The notes beneath the pieces are model-generated. The model saw only the letters and a list, made by a program, of their open reading frames with translations, was not told the origin of the DNA and did no database searches. From Arthrobacter sp. Bz4 (GTDB lineage: Bacteria; Actinomycetota; Actinomycetes; Actinomycetales; Micrococcaceae), in assembly GCF_003075455.1 (NCBI RefSeq), contig NZ_QDAE01000004.1:1-64000 (forward strand): DNA of 64,000 nt, in the 5' to 3' direction. Positions 50,659 through 59,767 of the stretch are shown here, one piece after another. The number at the start of each line of letters is the position of its first letter. Position 1 is the stretch's first letter. The translations under genes and the position numbers were made by a program.

Positions 50659-51054
50659 ATGGCCAGCCCAGCAGATAAATCCCCCCGCCGTGGATCACTG
50701 ACCCAGTGGCTGCTGCAGGGCGGAGCAGATCCCGATCCCCGGTTCACGCTGGCGAACGAGCGGACGTTCCTGGCCTGGATCCGGACGTCCCTGGCGTTGC
50801 TGGCTGGCGGCATAGCGATTGAAGCGTTCACCGCTGAGTTGTTCGATCCGGTCATCCGCAAAGCCCTGGCGATTCTCCTGTTGGTATTGGCCATGCTGCT
50901 TGCCGCCGGAGCGTGTGGGAGATGGTTGATCGTCGAGCGGGCCATGCGCCAAGGGCGGCCCTTACCCCTGTCGCTCCTCGCCCCGCTGCTCGCGCTCGGC
51001 GCAACGGTAGTGGCGGCGGTGGTCGTGGTCGTGATCTACAGCCGATCGGCCTGA
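50659..51054 (+). CDS. DUF202 (YidH-family) membrane protein
   Basis: The 131-residue protein has three predicted helices (about 50-65, 75-100, 105-128). The DUF202 signature is ANERTFLAWIRTSLALLAGGIAIEAF. The start ATG follows a GGAGGTAAG-like sequence about 20 bp upstream. The next DUF202 gene begins ten bp after its stop, so the two probably form a hetero-oligomer. Function unknown. Confidence 0.85.
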   Translation: MASPADKSPRRGSLTQWLLQGGADPDPRFTLANERTFLAWIRTSLALLAGGIAIEAFTAELFDPVIRKALAILLLVLAMLLAAGACGRWLIVERAMRQGRPLPLSLLAPLLALGATVVAAVVVVVIYSRSA

Positions 51055-51064
51055 CAGGCTCCCG

Positions 51065-51400
51065 ATGAACCGCGACCACCCCGTCGACACCGGCCTGCCG
51101 CCGGAACGCACCTCACTTGCCTGGGGGAGGACCCTGCTGGCGCTGGTGATCTGCGGTGTGCTCTTTGTGCGATGGCTGCCGGAGCACGGTTGGTTTGCGA
51201 TGATCCTCACCGGCACCTCACTCGCTGCGGCGCTGGGAATCTACCTGAGCCAACGGCTCCGGTATCGCCGGAACCTCAAGGGGGTCAGGAGTGGTGTGTT
51301 GAAAGCAGATGTGACTGCGGTGCTCTGGACTACCGTGGTGGTGGTCGCGGTGGGTGCCGCTGGCATCTACGCTGTCCTGTTCCAGTCGCTGCATGAGTGA
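51065..51400 (+). CDS. Second DUF202 membrane protein
   Basis: The 111-residue protein has three predicted helices and carries the DUF202 start pattern (PPERTSLAWGRTLLALVICGVLF), followed by RYRRNLKGVRSGVLKAD and a final helix. It is the partner of the preceding gene. Its 3' end is 80 bp ahead of the acyl-CoA ligase. Function unknown. Confidence 0.82.
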   Translation: MNRDHPVDTGLPPERTSLAWGRTLLALVICGVLFVRWLPEHGWFAMILTGTSLAAALGIYLSQRLRYRRNLKGVRSGVLKADVTAVLWTTVVVVAVGAAGIYAVLFQSLHE

Positions 51401-51479
51401 GGAAAAAAGCTGTCGGACAGTGAGCGACCGCCCGGCGAATCAGGATAGAGTTCAACAGGCCAAGACAGGAAGTAGACTG

Positions 51480-53186
51480 ATGACTTTTGATTCAACTGCC
51501 CCATGGGTACAAAACTACGGCCCGGGTGTGCCCGCCGCCGTCGCCATCCCCGACGGCTCCCTCGTCAACCTCGTTGAGGAATCCGCACGTAACTACGGCA
51601 AGAAGGTCGCCCTTGAGTTCTTCGGAGCCGAGACGACCTACCGCCAGCTCGGTGAGGAGATCCAGCGCGCGGCCGAAGGCCTGCATCGGCTGGGTGTCGT
51701 AGCGGGAGACCGGGTGGCGCTGGTGCTGCCAAACTGTCCCCAGCATGTGGTGGCGTTCTATGCTGTCCTGCGGCTCGGCGCCATTGTCGTGGAGCATAAC
51801 CCCCTCTACACCGACCGCGAGTTGCGGCACCAGTTCGAGGACCACGGCGCACGGCTGGCAATTGTTTGGGACAAGGCAGCGCAGCGGGTGCAGGATCTGC
51901 CCGCAGACGTCCACGTCACCACCATTGTGACCGTCGACCTGACGCGGGCCATGCCGTTCGCGAAACGGGCAGCGCTGAGGCTTCCCATCCGGAAGGCCAA
52001 GGACTCACGCAAGGCGTTGACCACCACCGCGAAGCTCTCCGGCAGTCGAAGCGTCACCCGGTGGGACGACCTGGTGAAAAACAAGCGGCTGGACGTAACC
52101 CATCCGGGGCCCGTGGCCACCGACATTGCGGTGCTGCAATACACCAGTGGCACCACCGGGCACCCCAAGGGGGCGGTGCTCACCCACCGGAACCTACTCG
52201 TCAATGCGGCGCAGGGACGGGCATGGGTGCCAGGCCTGGATGACGGGAAGGAAGTCATTTACGCCGTCCTGCCAATGTTCCACGCCTACGGGCTCACCCT
52301 CTGTCTGACGTTTGCCATGAGCATTGGGGCCCGGTTGGTCCTTTTCCCCAAGTTCGATGAAGACCTGGTGCTGGACGCGGCGAAAACCCACCCGCCCACC
52401 TTCCTGCCCGCTGTTCCACCGATCTATGAGCCTCTTGCGAAGCGCGCCGTGGAACGTGGGGTCAGTCTGAAGAGCATTCGCTTCGCGATCTCCGGCGCAA
52501 TGAATCTGCCGCTGGCGACCATCGAGTTGTGGGAGTCGGTAACCGGTGGATACCTGGTGGAGGGGTACGGGCTCACCGAGACCTCGCCCATCTCGCTCGG
52601 CAATCCAATTGGCCCCACGCGTAAGCCCGGAACCGTTGGGGTGCCGTTCCCCAATACGGAAATCCGGGTCGTGGACCCCGAGGATGCCGGTAGTGAGCGT
52701 GCGCCCGGAGAGCCCGGCGAACTCCTCATCCGCGGACCGCAGGTGTTCCAGGGTTATTGGCGGAACGATGAGGACACGCGGGCTGTCCTGAGTTCCGACG
52801 GCTGGTTCAAGACCGGGGACATCGTCCGGGTCGATGCCGACTCCTATGTCACCATCGTGGACCGGATCAAAGAGATCATCGTCACCGGCGGGTTCAACGT
52901 CATGCCCACCGAGGTGGAGGAAGCGTTGCTCGACCATGACAGTGTCGCCGATGCGGCGGTGGTTGGCCTGCCGCTGGCGGGCGGGGGCGAAGAGGTGGTG
53001 GCCGCCGTCGTGATCCGCGAGGGACACCAGTTCAGCGGGGACGCGCTGAAAGCCTTCTGCCGGGGCTCCCTCGCCGCCTACAAGGTGCCGCGCCGTATTG
53101 TGGTGGTAGAAGAACTGCCGAGGTCACTCATCGGCAAGGTGCTGCGGCGCCGGGTTCGAGATCAACTAATTGCCGGCGACAGCTGA
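51480..53186 (+). CDS. Long-chain fatty acid-CoA ligase (AMP-binding)
   Basis: The 568-residue enzyme activates fatty acids via acyl-AMP. The AMP-binding P-loop is YTSGTTGHPKGAVLTHRN near residue 220; the A5 motif is EGYGLTETSP and the D-loop is SDGWFKTGDIV. The catalytic Lys is in the C-terminal domain near LPRSLIGKVLRR. The start ATG at 51480 follows GGAAG; open frame reaches further upstream but overlaps the DUF202 gene. The family range covers FadD-type ligases; the chain-length preference is not visible. Confidence 0.88.
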   Translation: MTFDSTAPWVQNYGPGVPAAVAIPDGSLVNLVEESARNYGKKVALEFFGAETTYRQLGEEIQRAAEGLHRLGVVAGDRVALVLPNCPQHVVAFYAVLRLGAIVVEHNPLYTDRELRHQFEDHGARLAIVWDKAAQRVQDLPADVHVTTIVTVDLTRAMPFAKRAALRLPIRKAKDSRKALTTTAKLSGSRSVTRWDDLVKNKRLDVTHPGPVATDIAVLQYTSGTTGHPKGAVLTHRNLLVNAAQGRAWVPGLDDGKEVIYAVLPMFHAYGLTLCLTFAMSIGARLVLFPKFDEDLVLDAAKTHPPTFLPAVPPIYEPLAKRAVERGVSLKSIRFAISGAMNLPLATIELWESVTGGYLVEGYGLTETSPISLGNPIGPTRKPGTVGVPFPNTEIRVVDPEDAGSERAPGEPGELLIRGPQVFQGYWRNDEDTRAVLSSDGWFKTGDIVRVDADSYVTIVDRIKEIIVTGGFNVMPTEVEEALLDHDSVADAAVVGLPLAGGGEEVVAAVVIREGHQFSGDALKAFCRGSLAAYKVPRRIVVVEELPRSLIGKVLRRRVRDQLIAGDS

Positions 53187-53221
53187 AATGCGCCACCCCA
53201 GTGAACAAGGAGACAGGGACT

Positions 53222-54463
53222 GTGTTTAACATTTTCAGGCGCACCAAGGAGGCACCGCGCGGGGAAGAACGCCGGGAGGAAACTGCCGACGTCGACACCC
53301 CAGAGCCGGTGGGGAGCCCCTGGCGCGACTCGCTGGGCCGCAGCAGCACGCGCGCAGCTCAGGTTCTGCTGATCCTGGTGCTGGCGGTCATCGTGATCTA
53401 CGGCCTGATCCAGGTGCGCTTGGTAGTGATCCCACTGATCATTGCCCTGATTCTCGCGGCCGCCATCGGCCCGCTGGTGAACTGGTTGCGGCGTAAGGGG
53501 TGGCCCAGTGCGCTCGCCACCGCGTTCTCCTTCCTGCTCCTGCTTGGAGTATTGGGTGGTGTGATCACGGGCATCGTCTTCGCTGTCCAGAGCCAGCTCG
53601 ACGAACTGGTCGACAACGCATCGCAGGGCTTCGACCAGATTTACGAATTCGTCCGCGATGGCCCGCTGCCCATCGATGAGCAGCAGATCTCCGACGCGCA
53701 GGAATGGCTGATCGACTTCGCCACCAGTGCCACAGCCGGAGCCGGTGCCGTATCGGGCATTACGGCAGCCGGCGAGTTCCTCACCGGGGCTGTGCTGATG
53801 GTGGTCATCCTGTTCTTCTTCCTCAAGGACGGCGACAGGATCTTCGCCTTTGTCCTGCGGCCCTTCAAGGGTGAGCGGCTGGTCAAGGCCCGCCGCGTGG
53901 GAATGCACGGACTGGAGACGCTCGGTGGGTATGTTCGGGGAACCGCGATTGTCGCTTCAGTTGACTCGGTGGTCATCGGCATCGCCCTGTTCATCCTGGG
54001 CATCCCACTGGCGCTCCCGCTCGCGGTCATTGTGTTTGTTGGTGCGTTCATTCCCCTGGTGGGTGCGACGGCGGCCGGAGCGCTCGCCGCTCTGGTGGCA
54101 CTCGTGTCAGACGGGCCGACTACCGCACTGATCGTGATTGTCGTGGTGATTGCCGTGAACCAGATCGAGGGCAACTTCCTGCAGCCTGTGGTGATGGGCC
54201 GCTCCCTGAGCGTGCACGCCCTGGTCATCCTGGTGGCGTTGACCGCCGGCACCATCCTGGCCGGTATTGTCGGCGCCATCCTGTCGGTGCCCATTGCGGC
54301 AGTCACCTGGAGTGCCATCAAGTCCTGGACCGGTGAAGAAGACGGACCAGTGACCCCCGCCGACATCAGGCAAGCCGAGATCGATACCAAGGCCGACGCC
54401 GTCGGCCGTGGCCGCAGCAGCAGGCCTGGCCGGAAGATCAAATCCTCGACAGCCAAGTCGTAG
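53222..54463 (+). CDS. AI-2E transporter family (PF01594) permease
   Basis: The 413-residue integral membrane protein has about eight helices in the PF01594 pattern: two at the start (RAAQVLLILVLAVIVIYGLIQ), a long soluble insertion (about 130-190, QLDELVDNASQGFDQIYEF), then helices with VSDGPTTALIVIVVVIAVNQIEGNFLQP, typical of the family. The family includes exporters, not only autoinducer-2 carriers, so the substrate is open. GTG 53222 lies nine bases behind AAGGAG; GTG 53201 lacks one. The C-terminus is a long charged tail. Confidence 0.85.
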   Translation: MFNIFRRTKEAPRGEERREETADVDTPEPVGSPWRDSLGRSSTRAAQVLLILVLAVIVIYGLIQVRLVVIPLIIALILAAAIGPLVNWLRRKGWPSALATAFSFLLLLGVLGGVITGIVFAVQSQLDELVDNASQGFDQIYEFVRDGPLPIDEQQISDAQEWLIDFATSATAGAGAVSGITAAGEFLTGAVLMVVILFFFLKDGDRIFAFVLRPFKGERLVKARRVGMHGLETLGGYVRGTAIVASVDSVVIGIALFILGIPLALPLAVIVFVGAFIPLVGATAAGALAALVALVSDGPTTALIVIVVVIAVNQIEGNFLQPVVMGRSLSVHALVILVALTAGTILAGIVGAILSVPIAAVTWSAIKSWTGEEDGPVTPADIRQAEIDTKADAVGRGRSSRPGRKIKSSTAKS

Positions 54464-54505
54464 GCCTGGGCGCCCCGGCTCGCCCCCCGCGACACCCCCA
54501 CCCCC

Positions 54506-54569
54506 GGATCGAGTCAACACCAATAACAGGTTTCCGGAAGGAAATCGGCTATGAGTGTTGACTCGATCC
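54506..54569. repeat. 15-bp perfect inverted repeat with 34-base loop
   Basis: GGATCGAGTCAACAC at 54506-54520 and its exact complement at 54555-54569. The loop includes a GGAAGGAA sequence. The structure lies between the convergent permease and symporter genes, so it may end transcription, but no T-run follows. Confidence 0.85.
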
Positions 54570-54619
54570 TTGGTGGGAGCGGCGGCTCTGCGTTGCGGGC
54601 TAGCGGGTGGTGGAGGTGA
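54551..54619 (+). CDS. Candidate 22-residue small ORF
   Basis: An ATG at 54551 stands eight bases after GGAAGGAAAT and opens a 22-codon frame (MSVDSILGGSGGSALRASGW and two more) that ends at TGA 54617-54619. It runs through the right arm of the inverted repeat and 20 bases into the 3' end of the symporter on the opposite strand. It is Gly/Ser-rich with no predicted structure and may be chance. Listed because the ribosome binding site is good. Confidence 0.25.
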   Translation: MSVDSILGGSGGSALRASGWWR

Positions 54620-56131
54620 CGGGTACTGCGACCTCGTCCTCAGCGGCGCCCGCCACGCGACGCTCCCAGGCGGCCATGACCGCCGGGTCGGTGCGCTTGG
54701 TGAGGAACGAAACGATCACAAACACCAGGGCCGAAGCGATGAGTCCGTAGTAGATCGGTTCGTTGGCGTAGATACCGTCGTACTGGTTCTCGGCGTTGAC
54801 CTCAAGGTAGATCATGGTGCCGAGGGTGAAGACCGTGCCGGCAGCCATCGAAGCCGCTGCTGCGACGCCGGTGGCCCGCTTCCAGACCAGTCCACCGATG
54901 ATGGAGACCAGCAGGCCGCCAACCAGGATGGCGTAGGCAATGGTGAGAGCTGCGACCACGTCCTGGACGATGACCGCCAGCGCGATGGCGACCAGGCCCA
55001 GACCCAGCACCCACCAGCGGTTGGCGGTGACATCGTGCTCGGGGTTCTCGGCCTCGTCCTCGGTGGTGGTGTCGATGCTGCTCTGGCCGCCACGGCCAAA
55101 CCAGCTGCTGACGAATGGCACGACGTCGGCACGGGCCACTGTCGCAGCGGCGATCAGTGAACCGGATGCCGTAGACATCATGGCGGCGACGGCAGCCGCC
55201 AGCACCAGTCCGCCGATGCCGATCGGCAGGACGTTGATGGCAATATCCGCGTACACGTCGTCCTGGGACTCGATGTTGGGGAGGATCACGCTGGCCGACA
55301 TGCCGATGATCGCGCCGGCGACGCCGTAGAGGATGCAGTAGACGCCTGCCGTCACTCCACCCCACCGGGCCACGGTGGGTGTCCGGGCAGTGAAGACGCG
55401 CTGCCAGATGTCCTGCCCGATGAGCAGGCCCAGGGTGTACACCACAAAGTAGGTGATGATGCTCTGCAGGCCGATGCCGGTGATGCTGAAGAACTCGGCT
55501 CCGGCACGCTCGGAGATGCCGTCGAAACCGCCGGCGTTGATCAGGGCGAAGGGCAGCATCAGGCAAACACGCCGATGGTTTTGATGATGAACTGCGCCAT
55601 GTCGGCCAGGGTGATGGACCACATGCCGCCGATTGTCGAGTAGATCAGCACGATCGCACCGCCGACGGCGATCGAGGCTGCGCGGTCCCACCCGAACAAC
55701 ACCACAAAGATGGTGGCGTAGGCGCCAGTAGAAGTAGCGCAGAGCATCAGGGTGTAGGCCAGCATGACGATGCCTGAGGCCTTGGTGGCCTCGGCGCCAT
55801 AGCGCAGGGTGAGCATTTGGGAGACCGTGTAGATCTTCAGCTTCTGCAGGGTTGGGGCAAAGAGGAGGCTGAGCAGCAGCACCCCAACCCCGATGGCGAC
55901 GACGAGCCACATGCCCGAGATGCCGTAGGTGTAACCGAGGCCGACGCCACCGACTGTCGAGGCGCCGCCCAGTACTACCGCCGCCATGGTGCCGGTGTAC
56001 AGAAGTGGGCCGAGGCGCCGGCCGGCGACAAGGTAGTCGCTCGTGTTCTTGGTGCGGGACTTGCCCCACCAGCCGAACGCCAGCATGCCTACGAGGTAGA
56101 CCACCACGATCGCAATATTGATGAATTCCAT
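54600..56131 (-). CDS. Sodium:solute symporter (SSS family), interrupted by a frameshift
   Basis: This transporter has about 13 helices, giving about 510 residues once repaired. Family features are the first-helix pattern YLVGMLAFGWWGKSRTKNTSDYLVAGR, GGASTVGGVGLGY, and IYSTIGGMWSITLADMAQF. The frame breaks near 55566. One base more in the AAA run (plus strand) joins IIKTIGVF to CLMLPFALINAGGFDG. The start ATG at 56131 diverges from the XRE-cupin gene, with a 29-bp palindromic region between them. The substrate is unknown; the neighbours suggest an arginine-related or guanidino compound, or a polyamine. Confidence 0.85.
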
Positions 56132-56168
56132 GGTGCTCCTGATTGTGGGGGTTTCGGTTAGAAAGTAA

Positions 56169-56197
56169 CCTATAGAAAACTTATGTTTCGCTATAGG
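56169..56197. promoter_or_regulatory. Palindromic operator candidate between symporter and XRE-cupin regulator
   Basis: CCTATAG at 56169-56175 and CTATAGG at 56191-56197 are exact complements, 15 bases apart (22 bp centre to centre, two helical turns). Inner GAAA and TTTC add to the symmetry. Its place between the divergent regulator and symporter fits autoregulation by the XRE-cupin protein. Confidence 0.55.
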
Positions 56198-56316
56198 CTA
56201 GTTGTGACCTTGCTAACAGGTCAAGTGTGTGATCAGGGCGGTCCTCGGGGAATCCTCGGTATGCTCATAGTCGATGTCCGCCCGGGTGATTGTCCTGCGC
56301 AGAGAGATGGTAGCCA

Positions 56317-56895
56317 GTGAAGGCCCTGCCCGTAGAACCCAGCAACGCCCCGGTAGCCATCGGGTCTCGAATCCGTGCTGCCCGGCAATCCCAGCGGATG
56401 ACCATTGAACAGGTTGCGGCTGCCACGGGGCTGACCAAAGGGTTCCTGAGCCGCGTGGAGCGGGACCTGACGTCACCGTCGGTCGCCTCTCTGGTGACGC
56501 TCTGCCAGGTCCTTTCCATCTCGATCGGTGACCTCTTCCTGGTGCCGGAGACCCACCTGACCCGTCTGGCGGAGGCTCCGCGGATCAGCCTCGGTGGTGA
56601 AGGCATTAACGAACGCCTGGTGACGGCCCGCTCCGAGCGGCGGCTCCAGATGATCCGCGCGGTCATCGAGCCTCATGGGCGAGGCGAGAGCGAACTGTAT
56701 TCGGTTGACTGCGAGGTGGAGACGCTGCACGTTGTTGCCGGCAGATTTGTCCTGATCTTCTCGAATGACCGGTATGAACTGGAGGCCGGGGACACCGTCA
56801 CGTTCCCCGGCCGTGAACCCCACACCTGGTTCAATCCCACCGATCTGGAAGCGATTGTTCTCTGGACCCTGGTCCCCGCGGCTTCCGGCGGATAA
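56317..56895 (+). CDS. XRE-family regulator with cupin domain
   Basis: The 192-residue regulator has an N-terminal HTH_3 domain (about 15-70, IGSRIRAARQSQRMTIEQVAAATGLTKGFLSRVERD) and a C-terminal cupin domain (about 110-185, LEAGDTVTFPGREPHTW). This architecture is used in polyamine (PuuR-like) and amino acid catabolic repressors, where the cupin binds the metabolite. It diverges from the symporter and precedes the agmatinase-like gene in the same direction, so it is the likely local regulator. Confidence 0.87.
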   Translation: MKALPVEPSNAPVAIGSRIRAARQSQRMTIEQVAAATGLTKGFLSRVERDLTSPSVASLVTLCQVLSISIGDLFLVPETHLTRLAEAPRISLGGEGINERLVTARSERRLQMIRAVIEPHGRGESELYSVDCEVETLHVVAGRFVLIFSNDRYELEAGDTVTFPGREPHTWFNPTDLEAIVLWTLVPAASGG

Positions 56896-56988
56896 TACCC
56901 GGACCGCAGGCCCGGAGGACCGGTGATGTGGGCGCAATTTACGGATCCTTTAAGGGGGAGCTGTCACCCTGTTTCGGCGGCTTCAGTG

Positions 56989-57017
56989 TTGACCGAGACG
57001 GGCATCACAATTAGCCT
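56989..57017 (+). promoter_or_regulatory. Candidate promoter of the ureohydrolase operon
   Basis: TTGACC (56989-56994) and TAGCCT (57012-57017) are spaced 17 bases and lie about 60 bp before the agmatinase-like start. The remaining part of this 180-bp gap shows no gene and no recognised riboswitch, in particular no guanidine motif. Confidence 0.4.
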
Positions 57018-57075
57018 TATGAAAAACAGTTGATGCTTATATGGCAACTTCTGTTTCCCCAACCCGGAGGTACCC

Positions 57076-58068
57076 ATGGAACAGCCGCGCGTCACGGCCA
57101 ATGGAAACATTGGCCCCATCGATTCCTCACGGATTCCCCGTTATGCCGGCGCCGCGACTTTTGCCCGGCTGCCGCGACTCGACGAGGTGGACCGGGCCGA
57201 CATCGCCGTCGTCGGTGTCCCCTTCGACTCGGGGGTGTCCTACCGGCCGGGGGCCAGGTTCGGGTCCAACCACGTCCGCGAATCCTCGCGCCTGCTCCGC
57301 CCCTACAACCCGGCCCTGGACATTTCTCCGTTCGAGCGGGTGCAGGTGGCCGACGCCGGCGACATGGCGGTTAATCCCTTCAATATCAACGAGGCGATCG
57401 AAACCATCCAGCAGAATGCGCTCGATCTGACCGCCGACGGCACCAAGCTGGTCACGCTGGGTGGCGACCACACCATTGCGCTGCCCTTGCTGCGGGCTGC
57501 CTCCGAACGCGCCGGCGCACCCGTGGCGATGCTGCACTTCGATGCGCACCTCGACACCTGGGACACCTATTTCGGCGCCGAGTACACCCACGGCACACCC
57601 TTCCGGCGCGCGGTAGAGGAGGGCATCCTCGACACCGAGGCCATCTCCCACGTGGGCACCCGCGGCCCGCTCTACGGGGTGAAGGATCTCGAGGACGACC
57701 GTCGGTTCGGGTTCGGGATTGTCACCTCCTCCGACGTGTTCCGACAGGGTGTCGACGAGGTGATTGCCAAGCTGAGGGACCGGATCGGCAACCGCCCGCT
57801 GTACATCTCCATCGACATCGACGTGCTGGACCCGGCGCACGCCCCCGGGACGGGGACACCCGAGGCGGGTGGCATCACCAGCCGTGAGCTGCTGGAAATC
57901 CTCCGCGGGATGCGCGGCATGAACCTGATCGGGGCCGACGTCGTCGAGGTCGCCCCCGCATACGACCATGCGGAGATCACCGGCGTCGCGGCATCGCACG
58001 TCGCCTACGACCTGGTGTCCCTGATGGCGGACCAGGCCACTACCAACACCACGGCGGAGGAACGCTAA
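57076..58068 (+). CDS. Agmatinase/guanidinobutyrase-type ureohydrolase
   Basis: The 330-residue binuclear manganese enzyme releases urea from a guanidino compound. The metal ligands are His132 in GGDHT, Asp156, His158 and Asp160 in DAHLDTWD, and Asp247 and Asp249 in [19 protein letters not shown]. Family members include agmatinase, guanidinobutyrase and guanidinopropionase, and the motifs cannot separate them. The TPP enzyme starts at the base after its stop codon. If that enzyme is a 2-ketoarginine decarboxylase, guanidinobutyrate becomes the preferred substrate. Confidence 0.9.
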   Translation: MEQPRVTANGNIGPIDSSRIPRYAGAATFARLPRLDEVDRADIAVVGVPFDSGVSYRPGARFGSNHVRESSRLLRPYNPALDISPFERVQVADAGDMAVNPFNINEAIETIQQNALDLTADGTKLVTLGGDHTIALPLLRAASERAGAPVAMLHFDAHLDTWDTYFGAEYTHGTPFRRAVEEGILDTEAISHVGTRGPLYGVKDLEDDRRFGFGIVTSSDVFRQGVDEVIAKLRDRIGNRPLYISIDIDVLDPAHAPGTGTPEAGGITSRELLEILRGMRGMNLIGADVVEVAPAYDHAEITGVAASHVAYDLVSLMADQATTNTTAEER

Positions 58069-59739
58069 ATGGTCACCAGTGACAGTGTTGCAACAGCACC
58101 GCCGGCACCCCTGACAGGTGAGCGCAACGGTGGGGACCTCGTCGTCGAGACCCTCAGCGCCCTCGGAGCGACCACCGTTTTCGGCATTCCCGGCCAGCAC
58201 GCGTTGGGTTTGTTTGACGCGCTGTCCCGGTCGGAGCTGCGTTTCGTCTCCTCGCGGGTGGAGAACAACTCGGCATTCGCCGCCGACGGGTTCTCCCGCG
58301 CCACCGGGCAAGTGGGAGTGCTGTTCCTGTCGACCGGGCCGGGCGCGCTGACCGCGCTTGCAGGCCTGCAGGAGGCCTACGCCACCGGCGTACCAATGGT
58401 GGTCATCGCCAGCCAGATCCCGCTGGAGGGTCTGGGCGCCCGGCGGAAGGGCATGCTGCACCAGCTCGACGACCAGAAGGCCTCGGCGGCGAACGTCACC
58501 AAGAGCCAGCGGCTGATCCAGCACGCCTCGGGCATCCCCTCAGCCATTCAGGACGCCTGGACCGAAGCCGTTTCCTCACCGCAGGGGCCGGTCTGGATCG
58601 AGGTGCCGCAAAATGTGCTGCTCGACCCGGTGATGGTGCCGCAGGTCGAGGACGCGCTCGCGGAGCCCTTCGACAACCCGCCCCGGGTGGAGCTGGTCCG
58701 CGAGGCAGTGAAGTGGCTGACGGAATCCAAGCGTCCGGCCATCGTGGCTGGCGGCGGAACCCGTCGTGGCAACGCCGAACCGTGGCTGCTGTCCATCGCC
58801 GAGAAGCTCGGCGCCCCCGTGCTGTGCTCGCCCGGCGGGAACGGCGCGTTCCCGTGGGAGCATGAGCTGTCACTGCAGGCGTGGGTGGAGGACCGCTACG
58901 TTACCGAGGTTCTTGAGGATGCCGATGTGGTGCTGGTGGTCGGATCCTCGCTCGGTGAGGTGACCAGCAACTACTTCACGCTCGAACCGCGGGGGCGCAT
59001 CATCCAGATCGACGCCGAACCCCGGGTACTCGAATCCAACCGGCCAGCCCTGGGCATCCGTGCCGATGCCGGCCAGGCGCTCGCTGCCCTCGATGAGGCG
59101 CTGCCCGCGCTGGACCGTGACCGCACCGCCGGGTACGACGCCGTCACGCTGGTCGCCGAAACCCTCGCCAAGGTGCAGGGACGGCTGGATGCGCAGGACC
59201 TCGCACTGGAACGCAAGTTCATGGCGGACATCCGCGCCGCCGCGCCGGCCGGACTGCAGACCTACTGGGATATGACCATCGCCGCCTACTGGGCGTGGAG
59301 TTGCTGGGACGCCAAGGATGGGCAGTTCCATTCGGCTCAGGGCGCTGGCGGGCTGGGGTACGGTTTCCCCGGCGCGATCGGTGGCGCCGTCGGGCTCGGG
59401 GAACGTGTCCTGGCGGTCTCCGGTGACGGATCGTCGATGTATTCGATTGCCGAACTGGCCACCGCCAAGCAGCACAACCTGCCGGTCACGTGGCTGATTG
59501 TCGACGACGGCGGTTACGGCATTCTGCGCGAGTACATGGAGGGCGCGTTCGGGAAGGCCACCGCCACCGAGCTGACCCGGCCGGACTTCGTGAAGCTCGC
59601 CGAAGCCTTCGGTGTGCCGGCGGTCAAGGTGGCCCCGGGCGACGTGCGGCAGGCGCTGGAGGACAGTTTCGCCGCGGAGGGGCCCAACGTCGTCGTGGTC
59701 GAAACCCTGCTCCGCCTGTTCGCCCCCACCCACCTGTAG
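58069..59739 (+). CDS. Thiamine-diphosphate-dependent enzyme (acetolactate synthase/decarboxylase-like)
   Basis: The 556-residue enzyme has the three-domain order of ThDP enzymes: N-terminal PYR domain with catalytic Glu65 (SRVENNSAFAADG), a central Rossmann domain, and a C-terminal PP domain with the motif GDGSSMYSIAELATAKQHN. The motif end is VDDGGYGILREY, so Asp-Asp replaces the usual Asn-Asn that helps bind Mg2+. This tail looks most like benzoylformate-type decarboxylases. The length is near that recalled for Pseudomonas AruI, a 2-ketoarginine decarboxylase. It is coupled to the ureohydrolase. Substrate not proven. Confidence 0.85.
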   Translation: MVTSDSVATAPPAPLTGERNGGDLVVETLSALGATTVFGIPGQHALGLFDALSRSELRFVSSRVENNSAFAADGFSRATGQVGVLFLSTGPGALTALAGLQEAYATGVPMVVIASQIPLEGLGARRKGMLHQLDDQKASAANVTKSQRLIQHASGIPSAIQDAWTEAVSSPQGPVWIEVPQNVLLDPVMVPQVEDALAEPFDNPPRVELVREAVKWLTESKRPAIVAGGGTRRGNAEPWLLSIAEKLGAPVLCSPGGNGAFPWEHELSLQAWVEDRYVTEVLEDADVVLVVGSSLGEVTSNYFTLEPRGRIIQIDAEPRVLESNRPALGIRADAGQALAALDEALPALDRDRTAGYDAVTLVAETLAKVQGRLDAQDLALERKFMADIRAAAPAGLQTYWDMTIAAYWAWSCWDAKDGQFHSAQGAGGLGYGFPGAIGGAVGLGERVLAVSGDGSSMYSIAELATAKQHNLPVTWLIVDDGGYGILREYMEGAFGKATATELTRPDFVKLAEAFGVPAVKVAPGDVRQALEDSFAAEGPNVVVVETLLRLFAPTHL

Positions 59740-59767
59740 TCCGGTAACGGGGGAACCCGGGGAGGTG

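Noticed and set aside
56896-57075. Guanidine riboswitch before the ureohydrolase
   Set aside because: I looked for the ykkC and guanidine-III blocks because of the gene context, but no matching conserved sequence was visible.
57127-58524. Minus-strand open frame of 465 codons opposite the ureohydrolase and ThDP genes
   Set aside because: It crosses a gene boundary and has biased His/Gly/Val composition typical of shadow frames.
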